Source of the DNA: Adineta ricciae
Taxonomy: Eukaryota; Rotifera; Eurotatoria; Adinetida; Adinetidae
Length of the DNA: 64,000 nucleotides
Reading direction: 5' to 3'
NCBI GenBank assembly: GCA_905250025.1
Contig: CAJNOJ010000243.1
Location: forward strand, 68,912-132,911
The position numbers were made by a program, and so were the translations under genes. Below, piece by piece: positions 15,618 through 27,721 of the stretch. The notes under the pieces were generated by a model that saw only the letters and a program-made list of their open reading frames with translations, did not search any database and had not been told where the DNA came from. Positions within the stretch are counted from its first letter, which is position 1. Each line of letters starts with the position of its first letter.

Positions 15618-16229
15618 ATGATTGTTACACTTTTCTTATTAATTACTCCATTGATCGGTTTAACAACAAGTCAAATTCCCAATCCTATTCGATATCAAGT
15701 TAGTTTTAGCGGTGGATCACATTATGCTGTTGATAAAATACGTTGGAGATTGAGTTCGAAAATATGTACATCAACTGAGACTGTACCAGCGAATTGCAGT
15801 TCTCAAGAAATCTATGTTCCTAGTGAAGGTCGTACTTATACATTTCAACTCACTACCGCAAATCCATGTATTGTAAATCGAGGTGCATTTCTGAAATACA
15901 TTGATATCTGGCCTGGTATTGTCGATTCTTTTGGCGGAGAAAATAAAACATATGACAAAATTATTTTCGATAAAGACTGTGATGGACCTTGTTTGACTTG
16001 GTTTATTTCATATAATGAAACTGTTTATTCATTTATGAATTATCAACGTCGATTATATGTTAGACAAGCAGATTCGAGACCAATTAAAACGACTTTGGCA
16101 TGGTATGATCTCAAAACAGGAAAATTAGTAGGAGAAAGCGAAAGTAAAATTACCTATTGGGATTTAGATGAAATACCCGATTCGCAATTTAAATTTCCAA
16201 TTGATACCAAGAAATGTTATTTTGCATGA
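15618..16229 (+). CDS. Small secreted six-cysteine protein, copy 3
   Basis: A single-exon gene of 203 codons starting at the first in-frame ATG. The signal peptide MIVTLFLLITPLIGLTTS precedes QIPNP. The mature chain of about 185 residues is closest to copy 1 (shared SSKICTS, DSFGGENKTYD, LAWYDLKTG) and ends DTKKCYFA TGA. The six cysteines and the NKT and NET sequons are conserved. The upstream in-frame TTG start was rejected. No family is recognised. Retention of an intact frame in all three copies, while neighbouring genes decay, points to selection. Confidence 0.8.
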   Translation: MIVTLFLLITPLIGLTTSQIPNPIRYQVSFSGGSHYAVDKIRWRLSSKICTSTETVPANCSSQEIYVPSEGRTYTFQLTTANPCIVNRGAFLKYIDIWPGIVDSFGGENKTYDKIIFDKDCDGPCLTWFISYNETVYSFMNYQRRLYVRQADSRPIKTTLAWYDLKTGKLVGESESKITYWDLDEIPDSQFKFPIDTKKCYFA

Positions 16230-17036
16230 GAAATTTGTCACTTTTCCTCTTAACATCACAAATGACAATTTGAAGTTATTATCGAATATATTTTCATCTT
16301 TTCAAATAAATCGGTTTGAAAAGTTTTCTAATTGTGCACGAGAATATCATTGAAAAGGAAACAAACTTGCTTTTCTATCTTATTTATCGTTAATCAATTT
16401 TTTGTGCACTTCAATAGAAAACAAATATTTGATCATTTATTTCATATCTTTTGATTTTCAATGTACATGGTTCAATCAAGTTTCCATCATGACGAAGACT
16501 TGAACTACATGACACATTTTGATTTTTCGATACGTAACAACTTGCACAGAATATGTGACATCAATGATACCATCTGTAAGATAATATCAATTAATAAAAT
16601 CTGTCAGAAAATAAATAGACAGACATAAAGGGAGAAACAAAGGAGGATATTGGGACGAATTATGGGAGTGACTGCCTATTCCTTTCAGCATAATGGTGTC
16701 TTGTGTCATCTGCACACTCACAATCGTATCTTTTCCATTATTGATAACAACTTATATAGGAGTCATCGCGGATGAGATAACAAAAACGAGGACAAGATCA
16801 CTGTCTGGCGAGTAGGTCGCATACGGAATTATAGGTATACATTAACTATTACATATATGCTCTTCAATTGAAAAGTCAACATCTTTTCATTATATTATGG
16901 TTATGTAGTCTAGCACAGTAAATCATTTTTTGTCATCATTGACGTAAGAGTTTTTTCGTCAAAGGTTAATACTAGATTGATTTGATAGTTTACTAAATGA
17001 TATTCGATCAACAAAGTCGTCATTTCATCCACTTTG
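16230..17036. other. Intergenic, partly homologous to 499-1160, with a private insertion
   Basis: The first 400 bp and the last 190 bp match the kinase upstream region of unit 1. The piece at about 16640-16850 (GGGACGAATTATGGGAGTGA...) has no counterpart there and looks like an insertion of about 200 bp. No gene seen. Confidence 0.45.
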
Positions 17037-17133
17037 TTCTATGGACGGGAAATCGGGAATTCACTTGAGCATAAGGTTTTACATGATTTTTCGTATTCTG
17101 GTGCTAGCTCGATGATGCTCGCTTCACACCGAT
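17037..17133. mobile_element. Fragment of the TTCACACCG foldback element
   Basis: ATGGACGGGAAATCGGGAAT through GGTGCTAGC...GCTTCACACCGAT matches the right end of the element at 47094-47583. It abuts kinase exon 1 directly, replacing its first two-thirds. Confidence 0.6.
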
Positions 17134-18549
17134 TGTTGGAACAAGGAAAAAAAACTTCGAAATTTTTCTATTTTAATAATTATCAATGGAAATTAAAATC
17201 ACCTGAACAATATGAAAGAGAAACGGGAATTAAATCCAAAGAAGCAAGAAAATTTATTTTTAAAAATATCGATGATATTCAACATATTCATTTAAAACAA
17301 GATTTTCTCCCAAATCAATTACAAGCAGAAAAATTAGATCGATTGTTTTTTGTTGATTTACTTAAAAAAATGATTCATTTGGATCAAAATTTACGAATTA
17401 CTCCTAATCAAGCATTAAATCATCCATTCATCACAATGGATCATCTTGTTGATTATGCCAATTGCAATAAGTATGTCAACTCTTCTCTCTTTCTTTTTAA
17501 TATTTCTTTGGATTTAGTGTTCGACAAAGTGTTCAAATGATGGAAGTTTGTAAAAAGACTCCAAACTATCCGATCAATCACTTTTCAAGCCCTGTTCGTC
17601 CACCAGGAAATGAAATTTTAGTTTCATATCCATTGCCACCAGCTGCGTATTTTATTCCACCATATCAAGGTTTGCTTTTCTTTTTTCTCTTTTTGTTTAA
17701 AATTCATTTGTGATTTAGTTGGAACACCTTTATTTGTTCCTGTTGGTCCAACTGATCGACCATTTTTAATTAATGTAAGAAATTGGTTTTCTTTCCAAAT
17801 GCATTCTTTTTTTCTTCTTTAAAAGAATCCCACAACATGGAGTCAATTATTAATTCCTCCGTCATTTGTTGGTTTGTTTAATCGTCGTTTAACAACGAAT
17901 GATTTTCCAAATCAACATTATTTACCTGGATCTGAATCTTTTCAAATCAATTTAAATGAAAATACAAGAAATAATCTTCAACAACCTCAACCAGTTCAAC
18001 CTCAACCTCAACCTCAACCTCAACCTCAACAACAACAGCAGCAACAACAAGCACGATCAGTTTCAGTAATAACTTTATCATCAGATGATGATGAAGAACA
18101 ACCACCAAGGTAAATGAAAACAGATTTTCATATATATTATATAAAGATTTGTTTTCTCTTGATGAAAAGAATTGCTCCACCACCTCCTCCAGGAATGTCA
18201 TCTCAATCAATTAATCCTAATTTAACAAATCGATCAAATATCAAAAGAGAACGAATAAGTATCGATCATCGAGTACAAGTTAGTGGAATTTTCTCACAAA
18301 AAAAATCAAGTCTTATTTTCTTTTGTTTCATTAAGAATTCTTTAAATCCTTCATTATACGTCGATCGTTTAAATTCGGATGAAAATTTGTTTAATGGATT
18401 TGTTTCAAATGATCCTCGGTAAGATAAATCTCATTTTGTCTTATGTCATTTTTCATGTTTTTCTTTTTGAAAACAAAAAAAGATCAATTGAAATGTTCAT
18501 GTATGGTGTAAATGGTCAAATCGATCGAAATGACATTCGTCTCTACTAA
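17134..18549 (+). pseudogene. HIPK-type protein kinase, 5'-truncated copy with the intact 3' end
   Basis: Begins mid-kinase at LLEQGKKTSKFF, right against an element end, so the ATP-binding and catalytic loops are missing. Downstream exons are intact: 17134..17470, 17518..17669, 17719..17774, 17826..18109, 18170..18278, 18336..18418 and 18483..18549, ending RNDIRLY TAA. This copy shows the native C-terminus that the 2187 copy lacks: a PQ/Q-rich run, acidic SSDDDEEQPPR, PPPPPGMSSQ and a final basic and polar stretch. It lies tail-to-tail with the bZIP gene, with about 100 bp between the stops. Confidence 0.7.
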
Positions 18550-18652
18550 ATTCTTTTTTTTGTAAATAAAATGATGTTTAATACAAGATATACAAATAAA
18601 AGAGAAAAAAAACGCAAAAGAAAAAGAAAAAAAAGCCAAAGAAAAGTTGGTG

Positions 18653-20168
18653 TCACTGTTTAATTGAAGATTCATATTGAATTAATTTCATTTTCAATTT
18701 TTGATTTTCTCTTTTCAAATCTTCTAATTGTTTTTTCAACAAATCGCTTTCTCTTTCTAAGAAATCAGCTCGTAAAGCAATTTGATTTTCTTTCATTCGT
18801 CGAGCATCTCGTGATCTTTTCGCAGCTAAATTGTTTTTTCTTCGTCTTGCCCAATATTTTTCATCTTTAAGTTCATCTGGAACGAACTGCTAAACAGAAA
18901 ACCAAATATCAAGATAAGACTCAATTGAACTTTTGTCTATGAACGAACTTTAGATTGATGTTGAGCCTTTCGAGATTTTTTCGATTGTTTTCCATTTGAA
19001 TTTTTTGTTGAAACTTCATCTTGGGAATATTTTCGTGATGAACTTGATGATTGACGACCTATTCAAAGAAAAAGATTTCAAATGAAATGAAAAGAAAAAG
19101 AAAAACTTACTAATCGAATCATCCGCAGGTGATTTCGCAGGTGCTGCTTGCATTGGTGAATGAAGAATTAAATTATCTTGATTTTGATTTGGTGAATTCG
19201 ATGTTGTTTGTTCAACATGTTCAAAATGATTTGAAAATGATTCCATATCATTTAAATTTAAATTATTTTCGCAAAGAAATTCATCGATATCGATATTTTC
19301 CACTTTAAAATTTCCATTTGTTGTTGAATTTATTGTTGTTTTATCTGAATGTAATGTTCCATTCCCATTTGCACTATATAATTGATCTTTATCCCATAGA
19401 TTTGGACCAAGAAATGCCGAAGAATTCCAAGCGACTTTAGATGATAAATCATTTGATAAACCTTGTTTATCCGATTTCACTACAAAAGAAAAAAACAAAG
19501 AGTTTTTATTTGGTTTTTTTCTTTGTCAAAATTTCCATATCCTACAATCGTTTTCGTCGTCTAAAAGAGGAAAACTTTTTAGTAAAAGATCGGCTATTTC
19601 AGTATTTTCCAATAAACATTTTAATGTTGAAGTTGGAAATGTTGACGGAGTCTGTAACATCTTTCTTTTAGACTTTGGATCTCAAAGTAAAATAATAACG
19701 ACGTAAATGTTGTCTTCGTCGTTTTTTTCTCTTTATTATATATATTCTTGTTTTTCTCTTTTCTATTAAAAGAGCACTGAGTGCGACAGAGTCGAAGCTT
19801 TAGAAAGAACGAGAAAGAAAAAAAAGGTACTTTAGCTGGTTTTGTTCTTATTCGTTATTTAACGAGAAAATAAATAAAAGTTTCCTTTCCTTTAAGGAAA
19901 GGAATATTTCCTTACGATCGAGATTATTTATTTGTTGCTGTTGCTGCTGTTGTTGTTGTTGTTGCTGATATGGATAATGTTGATTTCTTTGTTGATGTGA
20001 ATGAATTGAGGAATAATTTGAATGTTGAGAATAAAAAGGAACTTGTTGATGATGAATTGAATTTCCATAGATTTGTTGAACTTGTTTTATTCCAACATTA
20101 TTTCCAACATATGTTGAACCTACAAATCCATAATGCGGATGCATCTCTCTACATACAACTACGTTCAA
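18653..20168 (-). CDS. PAR-domain bZIP transcription factor (TEF/HLF/Pdp1 type)
   Basis: A nuclear sequence-specific DNA-binding factor. The most likely transcript uses exons 19660..19546 (start [19 protein letters not shown]), 19479..19111, 19058..18949 and 18889..18653, giving 276 residues in phase. Diagnostic features are the PAR segment ([11 protein letters not shown], then [10 protein letters not shown]) and the C-terminal basic region and zipper ([36 protein letters not shown], then leucine heptads). An alternative first exon at 20168..19916 encodes a His/Tyr/Gln-rich N-terminus with poly-Gln and also ends in phase 1, so it could splice to the same second exon. Animal relatives act in circadian and metabolic gene control. 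Exon boundaries are mine. Confidence 0.85.
19916..20168 (-). CDS. Putative alternative first exon of the PAR-bZIP gene
   Basis: An open frame [18 protein letters not shown]... with about twelve glutamines near the end and a clear donor (GATC|GTAAGG). The exon ends in phase 1, matching the acceptor at 19480. There is no acceptor in phase before the MLQTPS exon, so the two starts look mutually exclusive. The exon could also extend further upstream. Confidence 0.5.
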
Positions 20169-22996
20169 CGACGCAGTTACGTATTATTTTCGTAATGTTG
20201 TTGTTGGACGAGCATCGTTCACTGCCCGCGACGAGAGAGAGAGAAGAGAGAAAAGAGAGAAAAAATGAGGAGAAAAAGTAGTTGGTGTTCCCTTAGCTGC
20301 AACAATTGTACCCGTTGCGATGGCCGATATATAACGTCCATCCATCGGTCGGTCGAGCTTTTTTTTCTTTTCTTTTATGTCGACCGATAGAAAAAGAAGA
20401 AGAATTATGAAATGTTTATGAACGATTCTTCTTTTTTTTTTCCTCTGACGTGAAAAGAAGGTTTGTTAACTATAGAATATATGTTGCCCGTTTGTTGACC
20501 TATGTTTCTTTCTTTATTCGGTCTCGGTCGTTTTTTTCTCTTTTTCTTCATCTAAATATGTTGCGTCGTCATCCCGCCGTTGTTGGATGTGTAATGTCCA
20601 CAATTATTATCGAACTCTCGACATAGACCGACCACTCTTATGGCTCGTCACTTTTTTTTCTTCTACCAATAGACTTTTATTCTGATCAGAACAATTCTTT
20701 TTTCTTTCTTTTTCTACATATACACTCAGATATGGACATTTGTATGTACATATACCAATATTTTGCGAGACAATTCAATACGATACTGTGTAATAACCAA
20801 AATTTCTCGAGAAAAATATTCTCTTTAACAACAAAAAGGAAAAATAAACTAATCGATATGAAAGTTTAAAAGAAGTTTTATCTTTGGAAAAAGAGTCAAA
20901 TATGACATAACTGTTTCGACTTATTTACCTTGAAAAATAATTTAAGAAAAGAAAAACAAAGAATTTTCGACTAAATGCAGCAAGAGAATATCTCGAATTG
21001 TGAAATCTGTTGATTGTCAATGATTTAACGATTTCTATGACTGAGAAATTTTCAAAACATTGTTAAAATTGCAATTTTTGATGTTCATCATCGATATTTT
21101 GAATACAGATGGACAGTCTTAACTATTACAGAGCAACACATTCTTTTCTAAGACAATAAATAAAGATAAAATTCATTAGTTTGAATATCGTTGAAACAAT
21201 TATTTTCTCGTAGTGTCTTTTTTGCTATTTTCATCGAAAATTCGTAAATTTATCAATTGAAATTTGTGTCAGAGTGACTTCAAAAACTCTTTGTTTTGAG
21301 AATGGTACAATTACACAGTCGGTAAATACGATGCAGAGATTCTATATCGATCAATTTCCAGTGCGTTGGACACATTGAATAATGTGTCATTTAAATCTCA
21401 ATCGATGTTTGAAATTGTCTGTGTAATGTTACAAGAGTGAGAAATTGTTTTTTTGTTGTTGTTGTTGATGATGATGAGTTAGTTATCTTGCTTGTCTATA
21501 TATGTATCGTTATCTTTGTCATTTTCAAGATAAATTCTCTAAATATGAGAGATTTTTCTAATGTTATTTCTTCTGAACACATATCGAAACTTTTAAATTG
21601 ATTTCATTTTTCATTTGAACGATTTTGACTACTTTAAAGGTAAATTTCATGAAAATAAAAGAAAAAACGCATTTCTACATAGAAGAATTTGTGCAAAAGG
21701 AAAACATTTTGATTGGAAATATTCGTAGATTAACATAGAAAGTCTGATTTTCATTTTCTACTATGAAAACAAGTGATCTCAACGATTTTTATATATTTTT
21801 TATCTAAAAAAAATATGGAATAAGCAGTACATTGGACGTGTATACATGAAAAAAGAAAAAGACGGAGGGGATTTTTCTAAATAAATATACGATGTGATCC
21901 ATTTGTTCTTTCACAATTCACCTAAAGCGTATTTGCAAAAATAAAGAAATAAAATCTTATTATCGAATTTTCATTATTCAAATGAAACTTTGAATTTATT
22001 TGAGAATTCATTTGTATTTATTAGTTGATCTTCATTGTCAAGAAAATAAAATAAAGTTCGATTCTAATTTTAGTGAAATGATTATTTTATCTATTGAAAT
22101 GCAAAATGAATCAATATCTTTTCTGCTTATTAGAATTGATCATCAGATGTTTACATCGATTTTAAAGACTTTTCTTTGACAAATTTTACTCAGAAATGAC
22201 ATTTTTCCCCGTTTATATTAATTGGAACTTCATGGAATACAATTTCAAAAATCATTGTCTTATATTTTGTCACACAGTGTTCACTGTTCGTCTATTTTAT
22301 TATTATAAAAAGGAATATTTTTGATAAATAAGAAATTGAGAAAATTAATTGAACAATAATTATGAAGTAATATGAATTTCAATGGTGAAATCTTTGAGTT
22401 CAAATGTACTTATTGGAATTCGTTCTTTTGTTGTAAATATGAACTTTTTTTATTTCTTATATTATTTCACATTCTTATTGATAATCGAATACGAAAGAAA
22501 TAATTGGAACGATCATTGATTGATTATTTGACGAACTTTTATCTTCTGTTTGATCTTGTTCATAAAAAATCGATTTGAAAATAAAAGCAACTCTTAGATC
22601 TATTTCAGACATTTCAAATATGTGTTCATTCACTTTTTCTTCTCTCATACAAACACATTTGGATTTTGCTTTCAATTGAGTTTCATTTCAGGAATTCAAA
22701 TCGAACAAATTAAATCTACAGAATTTCTGTGAAATATCGTGAGAGAGAGAGAGACTTCTTTTTATTTGACAGTTTTATATTTTTTTATAAAAAAAAAGAA
22801 ATTTGAGAGGAAAAAGTTGTTTTTTTGATGTTGAATTGATTGCTTTGTTAATTTGAGATTGAATAAAATGGAAATGTTTGAATTTCTTTTCGTTCAAAAA
22901 TAAATTCTCCTAATTTTTATCATTAAATGATAAATATTTGTTTGTGAAATGTTATACCGATGTCATTGTATAATGTTTTGTCTAAAAAAAGAATTG
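20169..22996. other. Long intergenic region
   Basis: No coding exon recognised on either strand. It contains poly-pyrimidine and purine runs (GAGAGAGAGA near 20235), TG and GTTGTTGTT microsatellites (about 21450) and AT-rich sequence. It probably holds 5' regulatory sequence for the PAR-bZIP gene, whose PAR-bZIP relatives have large promoters, but no site can be named. Confidence 0.4.
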
Positions 22997-24141
22997 TTAT
23001 TTGAAAAAGTTATTGAAAACGACGAATTCTTTTACTTTATTTGTTCCATTTTTACTTTTCGATTTCTTGTCACTGACTTCAATTTGATACGATGTTTTCG
23101 ATTTCTTTTTCTTTGTCAATAATCTAAAAGAGAAAATGGAATTTCGATCATTTTGATTTGATTTCTGACTTTGGTGGATTTGAAGATGAAAATATTCTTG
23201 AGCAATTAAATAAACATCCATAATCAAACTAAAAGTTCAATGAAAACAATTCGAAAAAGAAAAGAAAAAGAAAGAAAGAACTCAACTGGATTGATATTTG
23301 ATTTAAATTTTCCTGTTACTTGTTCATTTGTTGTTCTTCCTCGACAAATTAACATTAAATGAAATGTTGTTAAACCACCAATTGGAATTATAAGTACAAC
23401 GATAAATACGATTAAGATTATTGAGATTATTGACGAAACATCCGAAAGATTTTCATGATTTTTATATAAATAATAAACTGACAATGATAACACAACTAAC
23501 ATGTGAATCAATACACTCAATAGAAAACTTATAAAATATCGATAATTTCGACGACCTAGAAAACATCGAAATGTTCAAATTGAATTCCAATTGATCATCA
23601 TGAAACTCACCAACACAATTATTCAACCAAGGACAATGATGATCAAATGTCTTTAAAAGAACAAAGTCAGTTCTTTCTTATCGAAAAGAAAAAACAAATG
23701 TTTGAACTTACATCAATACAAAAGTCACACACTGAACAATGAGAACATCTTGGTGGTCGATAAAATCCACATGTTTGACACCATTTCATTCGACATTGTG
23801 TTCCGTGAATTTCAACTAAAAAGAAAAATATTTGAAAAGAAAGCCAAAGAAAATGACGAACCTGTTTTATGAAAAGTTGTTTCTGAATCGTCATTTTCAT
23901 CGGGTGGTGCTCGACTATATCTTCCTGGATCAGTAAATGTTGCTAAGAAAAAGTTTTCAATAACAAAAAAGAGAAAAACTCCTTGTAAAATTGTTAAATA
24001 TTTCCATAAATGAATAGTTAACCATGGAGAAAGAAATAAAAAATAAATTGTTGATAAAACAATTAATAAACTCCAAGCAATAAAACAAGGAATACTTTGA
24101 GATAATCGACGAAAAAATTCACGACTTCGATTTGAACACAT
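22997..24141 (-). CDS. DHHC palmitoyltransferase, ZDHHC5/8-like
   Basis: An S-acyltransferase that attaches palmitate to cysteines of membrane proteins. Six exons: 24141..23862, 23815..23712, 23650..23611, 23555..23287, 23228..23170 and 23123..22997, totalling 292 residues with all phases consistent. Order: two N-terminal membrane segments ([37 protein letters not shown]), FTDPGRY, the zinc-binding Cys-rich domain ([20 protein letters not shown]) and the catalytic [17 protein letters not shown]. Two more membrane segments follow, then the TTxE-like [13 protein letters not shown] and [14 protein letters not shown] of the ZDHHC5/8 group. The C-terminal tail is short and basic, much shorter than vertebrate ZDHHC5/8. 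The penultimate intron is inferred from phase and length (47 bp) because reading through would stop at once. Confidence 0.88.
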
Positions 24142-25871
24142 TGAACTTTGGGGAAAAACAAAAGATTTTCATTTTCCGTAAACGACATTTTTCTATTCTA
24201 ACTTTCTCCAATCCTCTAATGCACTTTGTTACTTATCATAGATGTCACTTTATTTCTCTTTTCCTTCATTTATTTCGTCAATTGAAAGCAAAGAAATTGT
24301 TTTTCATTGAATTTATTTTTTTTTCAAAAACAAATTTTCTGTCGCAAAAAATTTGTTTATCGAACAAGTTTATCAGAAGAAAAAACAAATCAGTTTTCAT
24401 TTCATTTGTCAAAAGGGTAAGTAAAAATATGTTTTCTTTCAAAACCCGCAAATATTTTCTTCTTTCTTAACCACAAAATGAATGATTTCTTCATCAATGT
24501 TTTTCTTCAATTGACTAATTAACACAAAAGTCGTTTCTTATCTTATCTTTAATTAGAAAGAATTGCCTCTTTTTGTACTGAAACAAATCTTTGTTCGTTG
24601 TTGAGTTAATTGTAACGACTGACACGAGAAAAAGATAAATAAAGTAATTTGATCTGATTATTTATATAACATTGAGAGTAAAAGAATAAATAATGATTAA
24701 CAGATAAAATAATATTATTGTTTATTGAGAAGTTTTCTTCGAAGAAATTTATCTTTTGTTTAAAGAAAGGAAATTTCTATGATTTCTTTAAATAAAACCT
24801 TTATTTTAGTTTATTTGATTATCAGTTAAGAATTATGACATGATTTGTCTAGACTGATGATATAATTTAATTTAATTAGAAATTAGTTTAGAGAATTTCA
24901 TTTTCTTTTTTTTTTCTTTTTTTCATCTAAAATTTCTCTGATGAAATCGAAGTATATGAATAATAAACGAAGAGGGCGAGGGCAAATCAATAGGGCACAT
25001 TCACTATGTGCAAATAATAGGCAATGAATAACACACAGAGAGAGAATAAGAGAAAGAGAGAGAGAGAAACAACATAGTTAAGTAACATCCATTGATCAAT
25101 TGGAAAAAGAGAACAAGTTAAATCTTTATTCAGTTCAACGAAAAGTAAGCGAATTTCATCATGATCTTTTCTTTTTATTCAGAAAGTAAAATTTCATATG
25201 AGATTTATTAAGATTAACATTCATAAATTCACCTGAATAAATTGTCGAACAACATCAACCGACATTTACATATGCTTTTTTCTCATAAACAGATTTCATT
25301 TATCCTTCAATTGAGTCCTTCATGTCAAATTTTGTTTTTTATTTTTCAAGAAATTCTTTTGTTTTTTTCGTCTTTTTCGATCCGATCTCATAAATAAGTG
25401 TGTAGATAGTTCGAATATGTATCTGATGAAATCTGATTGGTTGTTTAAAAATATATGTATAAAACACGCAGAGAGAAAGGGAAGAAAAGGGTAAAACAAC
25501 TGATGTTGTTTCAACCACAAAGAAATATTCAACGAGAGAAAAAAGAACGACAAAGATGGTTGCTAACATTTACATTCGAAGAAGAGAAGAGAAAAAAAAA
25601 GCCACAGATTGTTTCTCATCGGTCGTTCTCTTTCTTTTCTTTTTACTCGATGTCTATCGTTTATTTACCTAGTAGACATTTTTCTCTCCTTCTCTGTGTC
25701 CCTTTCTCTCTCTCTCTCTGTTTTATTATCGAGGGTGAAGAATAACTTAGTAAAGATATAGAAAAGGACAATCGAACATTCAACACGTTGATTTCTCATG
25801 AAAGTTTTTGTCTTCTCATCTTTATTTTAGAAGAAAGATCTTTTATTAAATTCTTATAAGAAGAAGAATCA
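24142..25871. other. Intergenic between divergent ZDHHC and intermediate-filament genes
   Basis: The two genes diverge, so both promoters should lie here. I see GAGAGA tracts (about 25040-25070) and TC runs (about 25710), which could be GAGA-type or simple repeats. No convincing exon is present, and the open frames at 25320-25745 overlap on both strands and lack protein features. Confidence 0.4.
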
Positions 25872-27721
25872 ATGACAAGTCGAACAATACGTCGTACAGT
25901 TGAACATGGAATTCGTCAAGTGTCAGATATTGGTGGTGGAGGTAAAGGTGAAGCTTTAGCATTGATGCGTCAACAACGTGATCATGAAAAAGAAGAATTA
26001 ATTCAATTAAATGATCGATTTTCATCTTATCTCGATCGAGTGAAATATTTAGAACAAACAAATAAACAATTACAAAATACATTAGATCAATTAAGATCCA
26101 AATGGGGTTTAGATTCTGATCGTTTTAAATCTCAATATGAACCACAATTAAATGATTTAAGAAAAACGATCGATTTAGCGACAGTTGATAAAGCAAAAGG
26201 AGAAATTCGTGCTAAACGAGCTGAATTTGATTTACTTTATTATAAAAAATTAGCTGATGATATTAATCAATGGACAAATCAAGATAAATCGAAAATCAAT
26301 TCACTTCAATCGACCTTAGAAGAAAATCAACGAGAATTAGAACATCTTCAACGTTTAATGGGTGATTCAATGAGTGACATTGAAAAATATCGAAATGAAA
26401 TGAAACATTTATATGAAGAAATTTCTCGTCTTTTAATTGAATTAGATCAAGAAACAATGGCACGAATTAAAATTGAAAATGAAAAACAAACACTTGAAGA
26501 ACAAATTCCTTTTCTTTCAGCTATTCATGAACAAGAAATGAATGAATTAAGAAATTTATCTTCACCAAACATTGGTATTGATCCAACAACATTTTATAAA
26601 AATGAATTACAAAGAGCAATACGAGAAATTCGAAATGATTTTGAAAATCTTTCACGTTCACAACGAAGTGAATTAGAAGAATATTATCGAATTAAAACAG
26701 ATGAAATCGTTCAACAAGCACAAAAACAAAAACAACAACAAAATAATCAATTGGTTAATCAAGAAAATTCCAATCAACTTCGAATTAATATAAATGAAAC
26801 GAAAAAAGAAATGTTCGATTTACAACAAGATTATAATAATTATTTACAAAAAATGTCCGAATTAGAATCGAAATTAGAATCACTTAAACGAGGTAATTTC
26901 TTTCGTGTTGTTTTCTTTTTCCATTCCTCTTTTTCTTGATATTGTTTTGTAGAAAATGGAGATGTTATTGATGCACGTGAACGAGAAATCTTAGAACTTC
27001 GTTCTCATTTAAATGAATTAATGGCTTCATATGATGAAATTGTTTCAAATAAATCTTCATTAGAATTTGAAATCAATACATATCGTCGTTTACTTGAATC
27101 AGAAGAAGGAAGAATTCGTGAAAGTAAACATACAATTAAAACCACAACACATATTTCTCAATCATCATCTCATATTCAACAACATCAACCACCACCACCA
27201 CCACCTATTCGTCATCCATCACCACCACCAACACAAATCACTAAAACAGTTACTAATGAAAAAATTATTAATCAAACTGAAATGCAAGCGAAAACAACTT
27301 TTCAAAGATCTGCTAAAGGTTTGCTTCTTGTTTTTCTTCTCGTTTCCAACAAATTCATTTTCGATCTTTGTTTTCTTTTCAAGGACCAATTAATATTGAT
27401 GAATGTTCACCTGATGGCAAATATATTCAATTGGCGAATACATCAAAAAATAAAGATATTGATTTAACTGGATGGCGTCTTTTGAGAAAAGTGGATAATT
27501 CTCCTGAAATAACTTATTCACTTCCATCAGGTTTAAAATTATCATCAGGAAAATATTTAAAAATTCACGCACGTGGTCATGGAAAAGAAAAATTACCTTA
27601 TGATCTCGTTTTACCTACACATGATTCATGGGGTGTTGGAGTTAGTGTTGTTACACGTCTTTTAAATGAACAAAACGAAGAAAAAGCAACACATATACAA
27701 AAAACTGTTTATGCTTCGTAA
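25872..27721 (+). CDS. Intermediate filament protein with lamin tail domain (cytoplasmic type)
   Basis: Exons 25872..26892, 26953..27318 and 27384..27721 give 574 residues. A short head is followed by an alpha-helical rod that starts at the helix-initiation motif (LNDRFSSYLDRVKYLEQTNK, about residues 46-65) and ends at the helix-termination motif (EINTYRRLLESEEGR). The linker is Pro/His-rich, and then comes a lamin-tail immunoglobulin-fold domain (GKYIQLANTSKNKDIDLTGW, YSLPSGLKLSSGKYLKIHA). No CaaX prenylation box and no clear nuclear localisation signal are present, so it is a cytoplasmic filament of the invertebrate type rather than a nuclear lamin. The long coil 1 (the 42-residue lamin-length insert) fits invertebrate cytoplasmic filaments. 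Confidence 0.92.

Noticed and set aside
19970-20281. 103-codon plus-strand frame opposite the PAR-bZIP exon
   Set aside because: Antisense of the poly-Gln exon. Its Leu/Val-rich reading is a composition artefact.
22475-22675. 66-codon minus-strand frame downstream of the ZDHHC gene
   Set aside because: The ZDHHC gene ends at 22997 with a good stop. No splice acceptor in phase or conserved residues link this frame to it.
25320-25745. Overlapping 76-96-codon frames upstream of the intermediate-filament gene
   Set aside because: Three frames on two strands overlap in a low-complexity, Lys/Arg- or Phe/Leu-rich stretch. None has conserved features.
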